This document shows positions 42,783 to 54,534 of a stretch of 64,000 bases of DNA, piece by piece (position 1 is the first letter of the stretch; each line of letters begins with the position of its first letter). The position numbers and the translations under genes are program-made. Source of the stretch: Grammothele lineata (lineage: Eukaryota; Basidiomycota; Agaricomycetes; Polyporales; Polyporaceae); assembly GCA_002150815.3 (NCBI GenBank), contig NDFF03000127.1:62001-126000 (forward strand). Direction: 5' to 3'. Below the pieces are notes generated by a model. That model made no database searches. It was not told the origin of the DNA and saw only the letters and a program-made list of their open reading frames with translations.

Positions 42783-45454
42783 ATGGACTCGAACTCGAGC
42801 CTCGAGAAGCGCAGCGTCCCCGAAGCCGCACACCACGGACATGAGATCAAGGCCGCCGACATCGACGTCGCGGCCGGCCTCGTAGCCAGCAAGGACTTCG
42901 TGCTCGACCCCGAGGAGGCCGCGCGCGTCAGGTACGCACCTTTTTTCGCGTTTGCGTTTGCGTTGTCGGGACGAGGACCGACGCGCGCGGCGGCATGCAC
43001 AGGCGCAAGATCGACTGGCATCTCATGCCCCTCATGTGCAGTGAGTTAACGTTCTGTTCTCGTTCTCGTTCTCCCCTTCGTGGACGGGCGCGTGCCTGGC
43101 CCGGCCTGCTGGTGTGCGTGCGATGCTCACGCGCTGTTTACAGTTCTATACATGTTCGTGCTTCCCGAACCCGATCGCCGTGTTCGTCCCTGCTCAATGA
43201 CGTGCCGTGCATAGGATGCAGTTCGCCGACAAGACGACCCTCGGCCAGTCGGCGGTGCTGGGACTCCTGTGCGTCTCGATTTTCGTCTTGCCTTTTCGCG
43301 GTTTTTTGACTGAGCGCGCGCCCTCCAGCAACGGACCCAACCACTACATCACGAAAGACCAGTTCAACTGGCTCGGTACTATCTTCTACCTCTTCTTCCT
43401 CGCGTTCGAATGGCCACAAAATCTCGCGATGCAGTACTTGCCCGTCGGCAAGTGGATGAGGTGAGCCCCAGACGCCCCGCGCTCCCCCACCTGTCACCGC
43501 CCCCGCCCCACCCCCATCTCTCCTTCGCGCGCGCCCGCAGGTGTAGTGCACTCACGCCCGCGCCGCCGCAGCTTCAACATCTTCGTCTGGTCCGTCGCGC
43601 TCCTCTGCCACGCCGCGGCGAAGAGCTTCGGCGGGTTCTTCGCGGCCCGCGCCTTCCTGGGCATCTGCGAGGGCGCGATCACGCCCGGGTTCATGATCGT
43701 CACCTCCATGTTCTACACGCGCCAGGAGCAGACCCAGCGCGTGGGCTACTGGTGTGAGTCGTGCTTCTTTTTTCTGCTGCGCCTCCGCCTCCGCCTCCGT
43801 GGTGTTCGGCTCCGTGCTCTCAGGAGAGCTGACGAGGGGAATAGTCTTGATGAACGGCGCGGCGATCATCCTCCTCGGGCTCATCGCGTTCGGCACGCTT
43901 CACATCCACAGCGGTGTTCTTCAAGCCTGGCAGTGGTGAGTCCTTCTGCGCACGCGCGTTTGTTGTGGTTGCGTTCGCTGACAGTGTTGGACGTCGCGCG
44001 GGTTAGGCTGATGATCATCACCGGTATTATCACGTTCATCACCTCGATACTGTTCTGGTCGGTCCCACCTTCCATGCTTCGCGGGTGTGGCGCGTACTCA
44101 ACGCGCGACCGTAGGTTCTTCTTCCCGGACTCGCCCGCCACGGCGTGGTTCCTCACTCCCGAAGAGCGCGTTATCGCGATTGAGCGCATTAAGGTCAACC
44201 AGGCCGGTGTCGAGAACAAGCACTTCAAGCTCGACCAGTGCGTTTCCTTCTTTGCAGACAGCATTTGTGGCTGGCGCTGACCCTGACCCTGCGGCACTTA
44301 GGTTCGTGGAGTGTCTGAAGGACCCGAAGACGTGGCTCTTCTTTTTCTTCTCTGCCATCTCGTACGTTGCGTCTCCCGCCTCTGCGTCCGAGCGGCGTCC
44401 GGAACTGATGTGGCTCCGCTCCGTGCTCGCTTCCCTCTAGAAACGTCACGAACTCGGTAAGCCCTCTTCCTTACTCGAGCTTCGATGCTCGCGGTCTCGC
44501 GTGTGGATGCGCTGTCGCGCGGAGAGAAGGGCTAATCGCCGCCGCGCGGGAATTGTTTGTAGCTCAGCAACCAGCGCCAGATCATCGTTGCGGGCTTTGG
44601 GTTCACACCGGGCCAGACGACCCTCCTCGGCTGCGTGGACGGTGCGGTTGAGAGTGCGTACTTTTGCTCTCCGCCCAGCATCCAGGGCGGTAGACTGACC
44701 ACTCGATCCGGTTTGCAGTCATCGTGATCGCATGCACGACAACGTCCGCGACGTACTGGAAGAACGGGCGCGCGTGGTCCGGCGTCCTCGCGTACTGCGT
44801 CGCGATCCTCGGCGCGATCCTCGTCAACGTCCTCCCGCTCACGGACCGCGTCGGGCTATTGTTCTCCTACTGGATCGCGGTCACGGAGATCGCGCCGTTC
44901 GTGGTCATGCTCGCCTGGGTGGGCTCGACGACCGCTGGGCATACGAAACGTACGATTTCCTCCTGCGTTCTTCCCTGCTTCTGTGTGTTCTGACGTTTGA
45001 TCACCTCTTTCCCTCTGCACCCTTCCACTTCCCCGCCCCTTGCTCGCGCCTTGAACGCTCTCAGGTCTGACCACCAACGCGATCGTCATGATCGGCTACG
45101 CAGTCGGCAACGCCGCGGGCCCGCAGTACTGGAAAGCCCAATACCAGCCGCGGAACCGCATCCCGTGGATCATCCTCGCCGTGTGCTGGGCTGTCTCGGC
45201 CCTGCTCTTGCTCGCGACGCGCGCGTACCTCGCGTGGGAGAATGGGCGCCGCGAGAGGGAGGGGCATGACTCGACGTACGATGAGGTGTATGTGACGGAG
45301 AAGGGGGAGGATGGGAGGGAGGTGGAGAAGAGGGTTGATAAGGTGCGTTTTTTGGGCGGGACGGTGTTGGGGTCCAGGCTGACGAGTGCGGATTGTGCAG
45401 GCTTTCTTGGACCTTACCGACATTCAGAACCGAGACTTCCGCTATGTGCTGTAG
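42783..45454 (+). CDS. MFS permease of the Dal5-like anion:cation symporter family
   Basis: Plasma-membrane proton-coupled importer; members carry allantoate, nicotinate, pantothenate or similar organic anions; this one's substrate is unknown. Fourteen exons: 42783-42931, 43003-43040, 43144-43153 (10 nt), 43215-43460, 43572-43753, 43845-43935, 44007-44057, 44115-44237, 44302-44361, 44441-44456 (16 nt), 44563-44653, 44719-44949, 45065-45342, 45401-45454; 539 aa. Typical segments: RRKIDWHLMPLM, LYMMQFADKTTLGQSAVLG, GRVG-type loop absent but FFAARAFLGICEGAITPGF and FYTRQEQTQRVGYW present, ECLKDPKTWLFFF, LGCVDGAVE, and TTNAIVMIGYAVGNAAGPQYW. About 12 hydrophobic helices are visible. The C-terminal DLTDIQNRDFRYVL is a frequent ending of the family. 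Confidence 0.9.
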
Positions 45455-45985
45455 TGGTATCGGTCGGACGTTCTTGAGCTTTCATGGATCCAGGATACCC
45501 GGCTGCTGCTCCCGCGCTCGCTCGTATATTATTTTGGATCGACGACGACCGATGCCCGACGACCGACGACACCCACACCGTGACGAACCATCGCTTCGCT
45601 CTGCTCTCTGCTCTCCCTGCCCCGTCCTGTCGTGATACCTAGATTACTCGCTGTATCATATGTTACGCTATTCGATTCCGCTTGAACATAATGCATGCTT
45701 CGGACCCGGTGAAAGTAAACGCAAATAGGCTTGGAACGAACGGTCTCCTCATGCCACACCAGCTACTTACGCTTCCTCGAACGAGGACTGCATATGACGA
45801 ATTCATGAGTAACTCAGAAGAACGCCCAAGCGCCCATCCCGCCGCCTCGCGTCCGCGTCGGCCTTCCGTCCGCCCGTACGTAGCGCGGCACGTTGTCCAG
45901 GCCCCCTCCGCCGTCGTCCCACTTCGCCAGTGCCCTTTCCTCCCTCCCTCTTTCTTTCGTCTTCTCCTCCTCCGCTCCGAGAACG
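45455..45985. other. Intergenic between MFS permease and GCV1
   Basis: 531 bp: 3' flank of the permease and a pyrimidine-rich leader before the GCV1 ATG (TCTTTCTTTCGTCTTCTCCTCC type tract). No other gene. Confidence 0.5.
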
Positions 45986-47811
45986 ATGGCGTCCATCCTG
46001 GCCTCGCGCACCGCCGTTGCGCGCGCGTGCGCCCCCCTCGCGCGCCGGAGACTCGTCGCCCTCCCTAGGGCCGGATCCGTGCGCGCCATGGCGTCCGCGC
46101 CCGGGTCGGACGCGCAGGTACGTTGTCGTCCGTCGCTCGTTGCGAGGCCTACAAGAAGGGGATGCGTTAGCTGACGGAGAGTGCGGGGGCGGGGACGGGG
46201 GTAGCTCATGAAGACGGGCCTGTACGATTTTCACGTCTCGAACGGGGCGAAGATGGTCCCGTTTGCGGGGTTCTCGATGCCGCTGGCGTATGGGAGTGTT
46301 GGTGCCGGTGCGTTTTCTTAATGCTTCTCTTTTGGACTTCGCCGTTGAATGCAAGCGTTCCATATGTATGTGTAGTCGCGAGCCATCACCACGTCCGCAA
46401 CTCCGTCGGTCTGTTCGACGTCGGGCATATGGTCCAGTCAAAGTACGCACCCCCCTCCTCTCGCCTACTAATCACGTCCTCACCTCATACACACGCCCAT
46501 CCAGTTTCCGCGGCCCCACCGCAACTGCCTTCCTCGAATGGCTCACCCCCTCCTCGCTCACCGCCCTCTCCCCTTACACCTCCACGCTCTCCGTGCTCCT
46601 CAACGAGCGCGGGGGCATCATCGACGACACGGTCATCACGAAACACGCCGAGGACGCGTACTACGTCGTGACGAACGCGGGGCGGCGCGCGCGCGACCTC
46701 GCGTGGTTCGCGGAGAAGCTGGGGGAGTGGAATGGGGGGGAGGTGGCGAGGAGGGAGGGAGGGGTCGAGCATGAGGTGCTTGAGGGGTGGGGGTTGTTGG
46801 CGCTGCAAGGTGCGTCTCTTGTTGTTTTCTTGGGGCTCTGTGACGCAGGCGTAGTGGGCTGAGCGTGAGTTTCGTTTCGCGATAGGCCCGGAGGCGGCGC
46901 AGGTCTTGCAGGCGTTAACGTCCTTCGACCTCCGCGAGCTCACGTTTGGAAAGTGCGCGTTCGTGCCCATCGAGGGGTTCAACCTCCACGTCGCGCGCGG
47001 CGGCTACACGGGCGAGGATGGGTTTGAGGTACGTCCCCATCCTCCTCACCATAGTCTTCCCTCTTCGCGGAGCACTCACCTGCCGGCATATTGTAGATCT
47101 CGATCCCGCCCTCGCAGACCCTCGAGGTCGCGCAGATGCTCGCGAAGGCCCCTGTGCAGCTCACGGGGCTCGGGGCGCGCGATAGTCTCCGGTTAGAGGC
47201 GGGCATGTGTCTATACGGCCAGGACCTCGACGAAGATACGTCCCCGATCGAGGCTGGGCTCACGTGGGTCATCGGTACGTTCGACCAGGGACTTTGTCGT
47301 GATGATGGAGTCTGAAAAGGGTATGCAGGTAAAGATCGGCGAGAAAAGGGCGGCTTTATTGGGGCGGAGGGTGTACAGAAGCACTTGAAGGAGGGCCCGC
47401 CGCGCCGGCGAGTTGGGTTGATCGTCGAGGGTGCCCCTGCGCGACGTGCGTACATGTTTCTGTCGGTGTTTCCCGGGCGTATGCGCTAAATACTGTAAAT
47501 GTCGTCCGCAGAGGGAGCGAAAATCTTTGCACCAGCCACGAACGAGCAGATCGGTGCGTCTTTGATCATATTCCCTGCGTGGCCCAACCCCGTCCGCGTG
47601 CGTGTGTATGTGCTGACCGCGGCTCCTCTTCGCAGGAACCGTAACGTCCGGCATCCCCTCGCCGACGCTCGGGAAGAACATCGCGATGGCATACGTCAAG
47701 AGCGGCTCGCACAAGAAGGGCACGCCGCTCGCGGTCGACGTGCGCAACAAGCTCCGCGACGCCGTTGTGACTCCGATGCCGTTCGTCCCGAGCAAGTATT
47801 ATCGGGGTTGA
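45986..47811 (+). CDS. GCV1: Glycine cleavage system T protein (aminomethyltransferase), mitochondrial
   Basis: Transfers the methylene group from the aminomethyl-lipoyl H protein to tetrahydrofolate, releasing ammonia, in the mitochondrial matrix. Nine exons: 45986-46117, 46205-46307, 46376-46442, 46505-46809, 46886-47028, 47097-47274, 47329-47445, 47512-47553 (42 nt), 47636-47811; 420 aa, normal size. The first 37 or so residues are Arg/Ala-rich and form a presequence. Core motifs: [75 protein letters not shown] (folate-binding region), [38 protein letters not shown]. The donor at 46308 was chosen over the GT at 46301 because it restores GAVASHHH. Confidence 0.93.
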
Positions 47812-48879
47812 TTAATGGTTAGAGCCGCGCTGCGGGATGAGTTGCTTACATAGAGCGTGACGGCTGTGCCGTTCGACGTTGCGCAGGACATTGAGCCGTT
47901 CAACATCGGCGGTTTGGGGGGCGCACCTAGATTTGGGGGGGAGGCTACGTGTAGGTTAGGAGGGTAATCCACTTGCATCTGCGAAAGTGCTCTTCCAGTC
48001 TACCGCTCTTTATTGGCCATGATCACAGCTTCGCCCGTGATGTAAGTGATATGTCAGCTCCAACCAAGTGCTTTCGACGGCCGGATACCACCTCATCGAG
48101 GACCCCGGGGTACAGCCGACGTCTCCGAGCCTCTTGAAGTCCGTCAAGTCTTGTTCTGGCTCTATGCCAGCGCTCTCACCAGAATACGGGTGTCTCGAAC
48201 AGGCTGCCGAGTCTGTAACAAGTCATACTTGGTACCAAAGGTACGTGTGATCTTGGAACCGGTGGAAGATGTTACTGAACAATAGGGTTACAAAGTCCTT
48301 GCAAGGCTCTAGCCTAGGCTGTCTCTCGCGATGCAATGGGCTCCGGGAAAGTGTTCGGAAGACATCCCCTTGGACAATGCGCTGACGAGCTCGAAGAATC
48401 AAATACTAACCTCCTCTGTTCTATTTCAGGCGGTCTGAGATTTGCAAGTCAGAACATGATATTAGTCTCGTCTAATCAAGGTCTAATCCCCTTATTAGCT
48501 GGATGCAGCTGTCGAGTAAACCGGATTCAACGTCGTCTATTGACAAGCGCCACTCAGTACGGCCCATTGTAAGTCGACCACTCCCATCCAGCCGTGGCTT
48601 ATTGTTCTCCTCATTGTGCTTACACACTTTGGGAACCGGACAATGGGCTGGCTCATCGCCCTTAAGCTCGTGCTAAAGAGTATTTACCGCCAGCAGCCGG
48701 CTCGGGTGTCAACCGATTCAAACCCCGCATTGCCCATCCACACACCTCTTTCCGAATCGGTCGACGAACCTTAGGGCACCCGCAGACCCGATCGTCTATA
48801 AAGCTTTGTCGCCCCTCTCTCCACTGCCCTTCCCATCTCTGCCTTTTTCCTTGACCGCGCCGAACGTGCCCGCAGCGCG
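47812..48879. other. Intergenic between GCV1 and unknown gene at 48880
   Basis: About 1.07 kb; 3' flank of GCV1, then promoter with TATA box at 48797. No gene supported. Confidence 0.45.
48797..48802 (+). promoter_or_regulatory. TATA box of gene at 48880
   Basis: TATAAA 83 bp before the ATG, followed by a pyrimidine-rich tract, as expected for a basidiomycete core promoter. Confidence 0.55.
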
Positions 48880-50481
48880 ATGTCGGTAGCTACACATTCC
48901 AGCCCCGAGCGAGGGCCCTCTTTACTGCAAGTCAGAACAGTAAGTCAATTTGATGCTTCTTCCGGCGCTGACGGTCTGACCACCCATTGTGACTTGCAAA
49001 ACGGCCTTCAATAGCACAAACTCCGGAACATCCTGAAGCGCAAGTCACTTGGAGCAGATGCAGAAGATGAATCTCGGCCCAAGGCACGTCGTATCGGGTT
49101 TGGGAACTCGCGCCGCTCCTCCGACGCAGAAGAGCAAAGGGATGACCACCCTCGCGCATCCCTGCGCCTTTCTGGGGTAGGATGACTCGTCCTCTGCCTA
49201 TGTCGTTTGGCTCACACTTGCTTAGGCTCCAAAAAGGAGTCTGTTCAGCAACCAGCCCGTGGGCCGTAGAGCTGAGCCGGATGTCGTGGTGACAGCGGTA
49301 TGCGAATCTCTTCCTAGAGCCATGCGTTCGTCTTAAAGAAGCTCCTGTCTGTAGCGGAACAGATTCAAGACATTTGCAGTTCCAGTCGAAGATGATAACT
49401 GCCTTCTACCGGCCCCCACCCTCTCGCCACCCCGTAGCAGTGGTAAGGGCAAACGCCGAGCAACGTCTCCAGACCTTCAGGAGAGTATCGGCCTGTCTGT
49501 TCGCTCGCTCGTCGAGAGACTCGGTGTCACCCTGCCCTTTCGGGAGAATCGCTCGCTCGTCGAGCACCCTGACCGCAGCATTGTTTCCGAGGACGACGTC
49601 GACGGATCCCCCCGCCCTCGGTCTCCTAGCTTCCGAGGAGATGGCGTCAGGACGGAGTGCGAGTGTACGATCTGTGTTCGGGCACTGGCAGCATACATAG
49701 AGGAAAGAGAGAAGGAAAGGGCTGCCGCATCGCCCTCGCCCTCGCCACTGCCTGCCATTTCTACCAGCGGACAGTCTTCGCCCCCGCGTCCTCTACGCTG
49801 GGGTGTTAAATCCGCGTTCCGTCGCCCACCATTCCCGACCGGTTCTTCGTGGATGGCCGAGGCCGACGCCCCGTGGGGTTTCGAGCACTCCGTTGTGCCT
49901 TCTTGCCCCTCTCCTCCGTCCAGTTCCAAGGTGCTCGGCGGCGACGTCGACCACAGCACCTCGGACCCGGATGATTTTCATCTCACTCTCAGCAACCGGT
50001 GGCGCTTCCTCGAGCCAGAGGCGTCCAAGGACACGTCCGAGGAAGTTGAAGAAATCGAGTATGTGCTCGCGCCAGGATCGGAGCTGCGGCCGATGCAACT
50101 AGGCTCAGACGAAGGCCCCCTGATCCTCTCGGACATTGAGATGTCCGATGACGAGGAGTACCAGACGCGTAATGAGGAGATTCTGGATGATGAGAGACCG
50201 TACATCGTCCTGGACCGTGGTTCCCGATCTCCCTCACCGCAGTCTGCCGCTGCTTCTCTGTCAGCTCCGAGCCAGTATGCCAACAGGCTTCCCTCAGGTT
50301 TCGCTCTGCACCCCGCGCGTGCAACAGCCGCAGGTATGGATCGCTGTCTGGATGCCCCTTCTGCCGTCTGCTTAGTATTTGCTGTTGTTCAGATCCGGAG
50401 GAGTCCGCTCCGAGAACACTTCGGCGCGTCAGTCGCAGATTGTACTCAGCGTTCAGTCTCGACGACATGGAGACAAGCTAA
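48880..50481 (+). CDS. Hypothetical protein, charged and largely disordered
   Basis: Model: exons 48880-48939, 49015-49176, 49226-49297, 49355-50333, 50393-50481; 453 aa. The N-terminal exons are basic (NILKRKSLGADAEDESRPKARR; APKRSLFS) and look nuclear-localising. The long fourth exon has a short ECECTICVRALAAYIEERE segment with three Cys (one CxC, then CxxC overlap), then Ser/Pro-rich sequence and an acidic block (SEEVEEIEYVL, SDIEMSDDEEY). I do not recognise it. If the last 59-bp intron is not removed, the frame stays open to 50689 and adds a tail with a hydrophobic stretch of about 30 residues. The intron's donor (GTATGG) is imperfect but the acceptor (TTGTTCAG) is good and the extra tail is AT-rich like UTR, so I prefer splicing. 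Confidence 0.55.
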
Positions 50482-51065
50482 ACGCCTAGTACGGCGGCGG
50501 CGCACGCCCTGGAGAGAAACATGGTCTCTACTACTGGAGGTTTTCGTGGTTGCCCGATCGGTCGTTGTTTCCTATATCGCATTATTCTTGGATAACGTGC
50601 TTGTATTTGTGACCTGGATCCGTCAATATCACTCGTCAATTTCGTACCGAGCATGTTTCAGAAATAGCACGCTGCAATCCAAGTTGTAAGTAGGAGTCAC
50701 GAGTAATCGTTGCTGTTAAAGGGAACAAATTCTGATTGAAGCCCGTTTGTGGGACCTTTTTCAATTTGTCGAGGAAAGTAGAGTTGAGAGCACTTGGAAT
50801 TATATGGTGCGTATGAGGCCACATATGCCCTTGACAGACTTAGACGAATTCTCCGATGTGGTCACTGAATGCGTCGCTGGGAGTGGCGGAGATTCAAATG
50901 CTTTGGCTCCGATCGCTTCAGCCACAGACGCGTCGCGCCGTGTGGTGACGCGCTCAAGCCCATCTGAAAGCTGCTATTACAGCTGTCGCGTATTCTCATA
51001 TCTCAATCATCGCCCTTATTCTGCACCCACTGCACTGGCTTCATTCTGGGAGACGCGATATACCA
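50482..51065. other. 3' flank of unknown gene and promoter of CTF18
   Basis: 584 bp. The first 208 bp could be coding if the last intron of the upstream gene is retained; otherwise 3' UTR. Confidence 0.4.
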
Positions 51066-54000
51066 ATGACTACGCTTGAATTCGGGCTGCCCAACGCGCT
51101 CCTTTTCCCTCCTCCCGATGCGGACACCCCGCAGGAACCGATTGAGGAGACCGCGGGAGCAGACGCGTTTCTACCCACAGGCCTTCTCTTGCAAGACCCC
51201 ATAGTGACTCCAGAACCTCCCGCATTTGACCCAGATAACACGAGAGAAGCAGGGTTCGGCGGTATGTGTCCTTTGATTTTCTGCATTCACCCACACCCCC
51301 TCGGCCCTCGCCCGCTGCCGCCTATTCATGATTTTTGAATATCGTTGAATGCAGTCAGTCTCAACTGACTCTTTGTGACTACGAAGATGCACTTCTACTG
51401 TCTCTTGACCCACCATCTTCGTCCCGAAACACACCTCCAGAGTCGCAGCCACAAGGTAGTTTGTTGCATCTAGTGGAGTTGCATGTGTAGCTCATGTCGC
51501 TTGCACTTAGATGGGACCGCACCGGACGTTGCTGATCTACTCAAGTCATACAGTGCTCAGGCCGCGTCCGTTCAACCAATACCCTCCACATCCAGGCTTT
51601 TGTCGGCGAAGACGTTTGATGGATCGACTGTCTACTTCACGCGCAAGTCTCGTTATGGGCGGAGTGCAGCAGCACAACTGGTCAGTCTGATAGTGGTATC
51701 GTGCCCAGAGAACTGGTCTGATGGTGTATGGCATGAATGCAGGCTCGCGCTCAGAAAGAACAAGGCAAGAACCTGCTAGGGGTCCCAATCCATAAGATGC
51801 TCGATGAGGTCTCACTGTCAGTGGCCGTGAAGCTGTCCCAGGAGTGAGTTCTCGTGTTGCTAGCGTGGCTATCTGCTCAAGAGGACGTCCAGGGACCGTC
51901 GCGAACCTTTGAAGGCTGCACGACCCGGAGCCAACGCCGATGCGGCTCTCTGGACCGATCGTTACCGCCCTCAACGTTTCACCGAACTCCTTGGCGACGA
52001 CCGTGTACATCGAGAGGTCCTCTCGTGGGTTAAGGAATGGGACCACTGCGTCTTTGGCAAGAGCAAGAATCGAGGCCGGAAACGTACAAGAGATGATGCG
52101 GACGGAGAGAACTTGGACCCTTGGCGGAGGCCACAACAGAAAGTGCGTGCCGTTCCTCTCGTTGAGTTGCTCCCGAGTATTGAATGGACAACGTCCTAGC
52201 TATTGCTGCTTTCTGGGCCTCCCGGCCTCGGAAAAACAACACTAGCGCATATAGTCGCTCAACATGCGGGATACAGCGTCTTCGAGACCAACGCCAGCGA
52301 CGAACGGTCAGGCAATATTATCGAGACGCGTATACGTCCAGCAATCGAAAGTGGCGCAAAGATTGGCAGCTCAAAACCCAATCTCGTCGTCATCGACGAG
52401 ATTGACGGGGCAATAGGCGGTGCTGACAATGTAAATGATCCGTATACTAGTTGATTGCGTCGACTAACAAAGGCACAGAGTTCGTTCATCAACAAACTTA
52501 TTGATCTGACTTTCGACAAACCGAAGAAGAAAGGTCGAAAGGCCGCACAACAATCATCTCAGCCACTGCGCCGACCTATCATCTGCATCTGTAACGACCT
52601 TTACGCCTCCTCTCTCACCAAACTCCGGCAACACGCACGAATAGTCCGCTTCTCCCGACCACAAGACCTACATGTGGTTCGGCGGCTCCGTGAAATCTGC
52701 GAGCGAGAGAGCTTGCGAGCCGATGCCCGTGGACTTGCAACGCTGGTCGGCGCCGCACAGGGCGACTTCCGAGGATGCCTCAATACGCTCCAGATGCTCA
52801 AAGCGCGGAATGACGAGGTCTCGGAGCCTGTAGTGCGGCGCGCCACGACGGGCATGAAGGAGGCTGAAGTCTCGCAGATGTCTGTCCTTCAGGATCTCTT
52901 CTCGCCGCTGTCAAGGAAACGCGTGAAGGAGGCTGGCCTGTCGGAAGAGGAGACTATGACTCGATACATCTCGCGCCTTAGTCGAACAGTCGAGAGCTCC
53001 GATTCATTGGACAAGATCGCGATCGGTACGTTCACACTCGCTCTATGTGTATTTTGGCACACGGCCTAATCAGGTACCTCTGGCTAGGTTGTTTCGAGCA
53101 CTATGCGAACACGCACAGACACGACGGCACATTCGCGCGGTACCTCAAGGGCATGCGCTGGCTGTGTTTGTGGGATGGGCTAATGGGCTCAATGCGTGCG
53201 GATCGCGAGTATGCGTTGTTACAGTACGCTGCGTATCCTCTCGTCGCATTTTACCCCCTATTCCAAGCACACGGTGGTCCCAAAGTCGAGAGACCTAAAG
53301 CAGACTGGGAGGTACGAACTTCACAGCACCCGTGTTCCATCAGCCGGCTCATGGTACTTCACGGCCCCTAGCATTATACCCAGACGAAGACCAACGAGGA
53401 GATCTACAAGTCCCTCGCGTACTGCCTACGTACTGCCGCCGCACGCAGTACAGGCGACTTCCGGCACCTCGCCTCGGCGGAGATCATGCAGCTCGAGCTG
53501 GCCCCGTACCTGAATCGCATCATCGCCCCACCTCTGCGCCCGGTGAACAGCCAGGTCATCCGGCCCGCGGAGAAAGCTCTACTCACACGCCTCGTCGCGC
53601 TCATGGCGAACCTGGAGCTACGCTTCGTCCAGGAGAAGACGGAGGAGGGCCAGTTGGTGTACAGGCTCGATCCGCCAGTGGACGTGTTCGTGACCTACGA
53701 CGGGAAGCGCGCGGCGGACATCGCGGTCTCGCGGTACGCGGTGCGGCATCTGGTGGCAGCTGAAGTACGTGGAATGTGTATCATTAGTGAAGGGGACCGG
53801 GGAGCTGACGCGCCGGTCCGTAGATCGATGCCAAGGTCATTGCCCGAAACGCTGAAGGGGCGGAGAAGGGCAAGGCGGGCAAGACTGCAGCGCTTTTCGG
53901 CAGTGGGTGAGTCGCCGCTGCATCATGGATAATAGATGTCCCACTAACTGGCTGCTGGCAGTGCTAAGGCCTCGGCGGACGAGCCGCTACCGGTGGCGAA

Positions 54001-54255
54001 GAAACAGAAGCAGGACGACAAGCCGGAGGAGAAGGTATGTTGGGCGGTCGTGCTTGGCGTCGATGCTTTCCTGACGTGGTCTGCTAGGTTGCCGTGGACT
54101 TCTTCGGGCGCCCGATTGTGCCCAAGGATACGTCGGGCGGAGGGGGCGGCGTAAAGGGCGGAGTCAAGGTCAAGCCATACCGGGTGGCGTACAAGTTCAA
54201 CGAAGGCAACTCGGCGGCTGTACGCAAGCCCGTTAAGGTCTCTGCGTTCCTGTGA
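51066..54255 (+). CDS. CTF18: CTF18, large subunit of the alternative RFC clamp loader
   Basis: AAA+ ATPase that with Rfc2-5, Dcc1 and Ctf8 loads PCNA and supports sister-chromatid cohesion in the nucleus. Twelve exons: 51066-51253, 51355-51455, 51511-51680, 51743-51843, 51893-52142, 52200-52430, 52479-53025, 53088-53311, 53372-53764, 53824-53906, 53962-54034, 54088-54255; 842 aa. Motifs: LWTDRYRPQRFTELLGDD (RFC box), Walker A GPPGLGKT at 276-283, ETNASDERSG, Walker B VVIDEID at 333-339, and ICICNDLYASSLTKLR. C-terminal: GCFEHYANTHRHDG, LWDGLMGSM, and the end VKPYRVAYKFNEGNSAAVRKPVKVSAFL. The first intron needs a weak GTTCGG donor at 51254; the nearby strong GTATGT would break the frame. Exon 8 uses the second acceptor, since the first leads to a stop. 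Confidence 0.9.
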
Positions 54256-54534
54256 TCGTACCTTGGCACATCTCAATGCTTCTCATCGCTGTCTGCTCGC
54301 ATGCATTGTTTCTTCGAGACTCAAAACCGGATATGTATTGCTGTAAATTATGTACTATCTCCCGACGCTGTCGGGCTTCTAGAGTATATACCGAATTCCA
54401 ATGCGTGTTGTAATAATGATAGTGTCCGTGCGTGCTGAGTTCAAGACAGATTTGAAGATGGGTATGCCGTGAGGGATCCAAGAAGATGCCGGATGCATGT
54501 ACTTTTGGGGGCGGAGCGAAGGGAAACGGGACGC

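Noticed and set aside
42199..42831. 210-codon minus-strand frame upstream of the MFS permease
   Set aside because: Overlaps the permease start and promoter; no motif, and random-looking composition.
45803..46450. 215-codon minus-strand frame
   Set aside because: Antisense to GCV1 exons 1-3; Arg-rich composition typical of GC shadow frames.
48690..48735. Possible tRNA T-arm-like sequence (CCGATTCAAACCCC)
   Set aside because: No matching acceptor stem, D-arm or anticodon arm could be placed around it.
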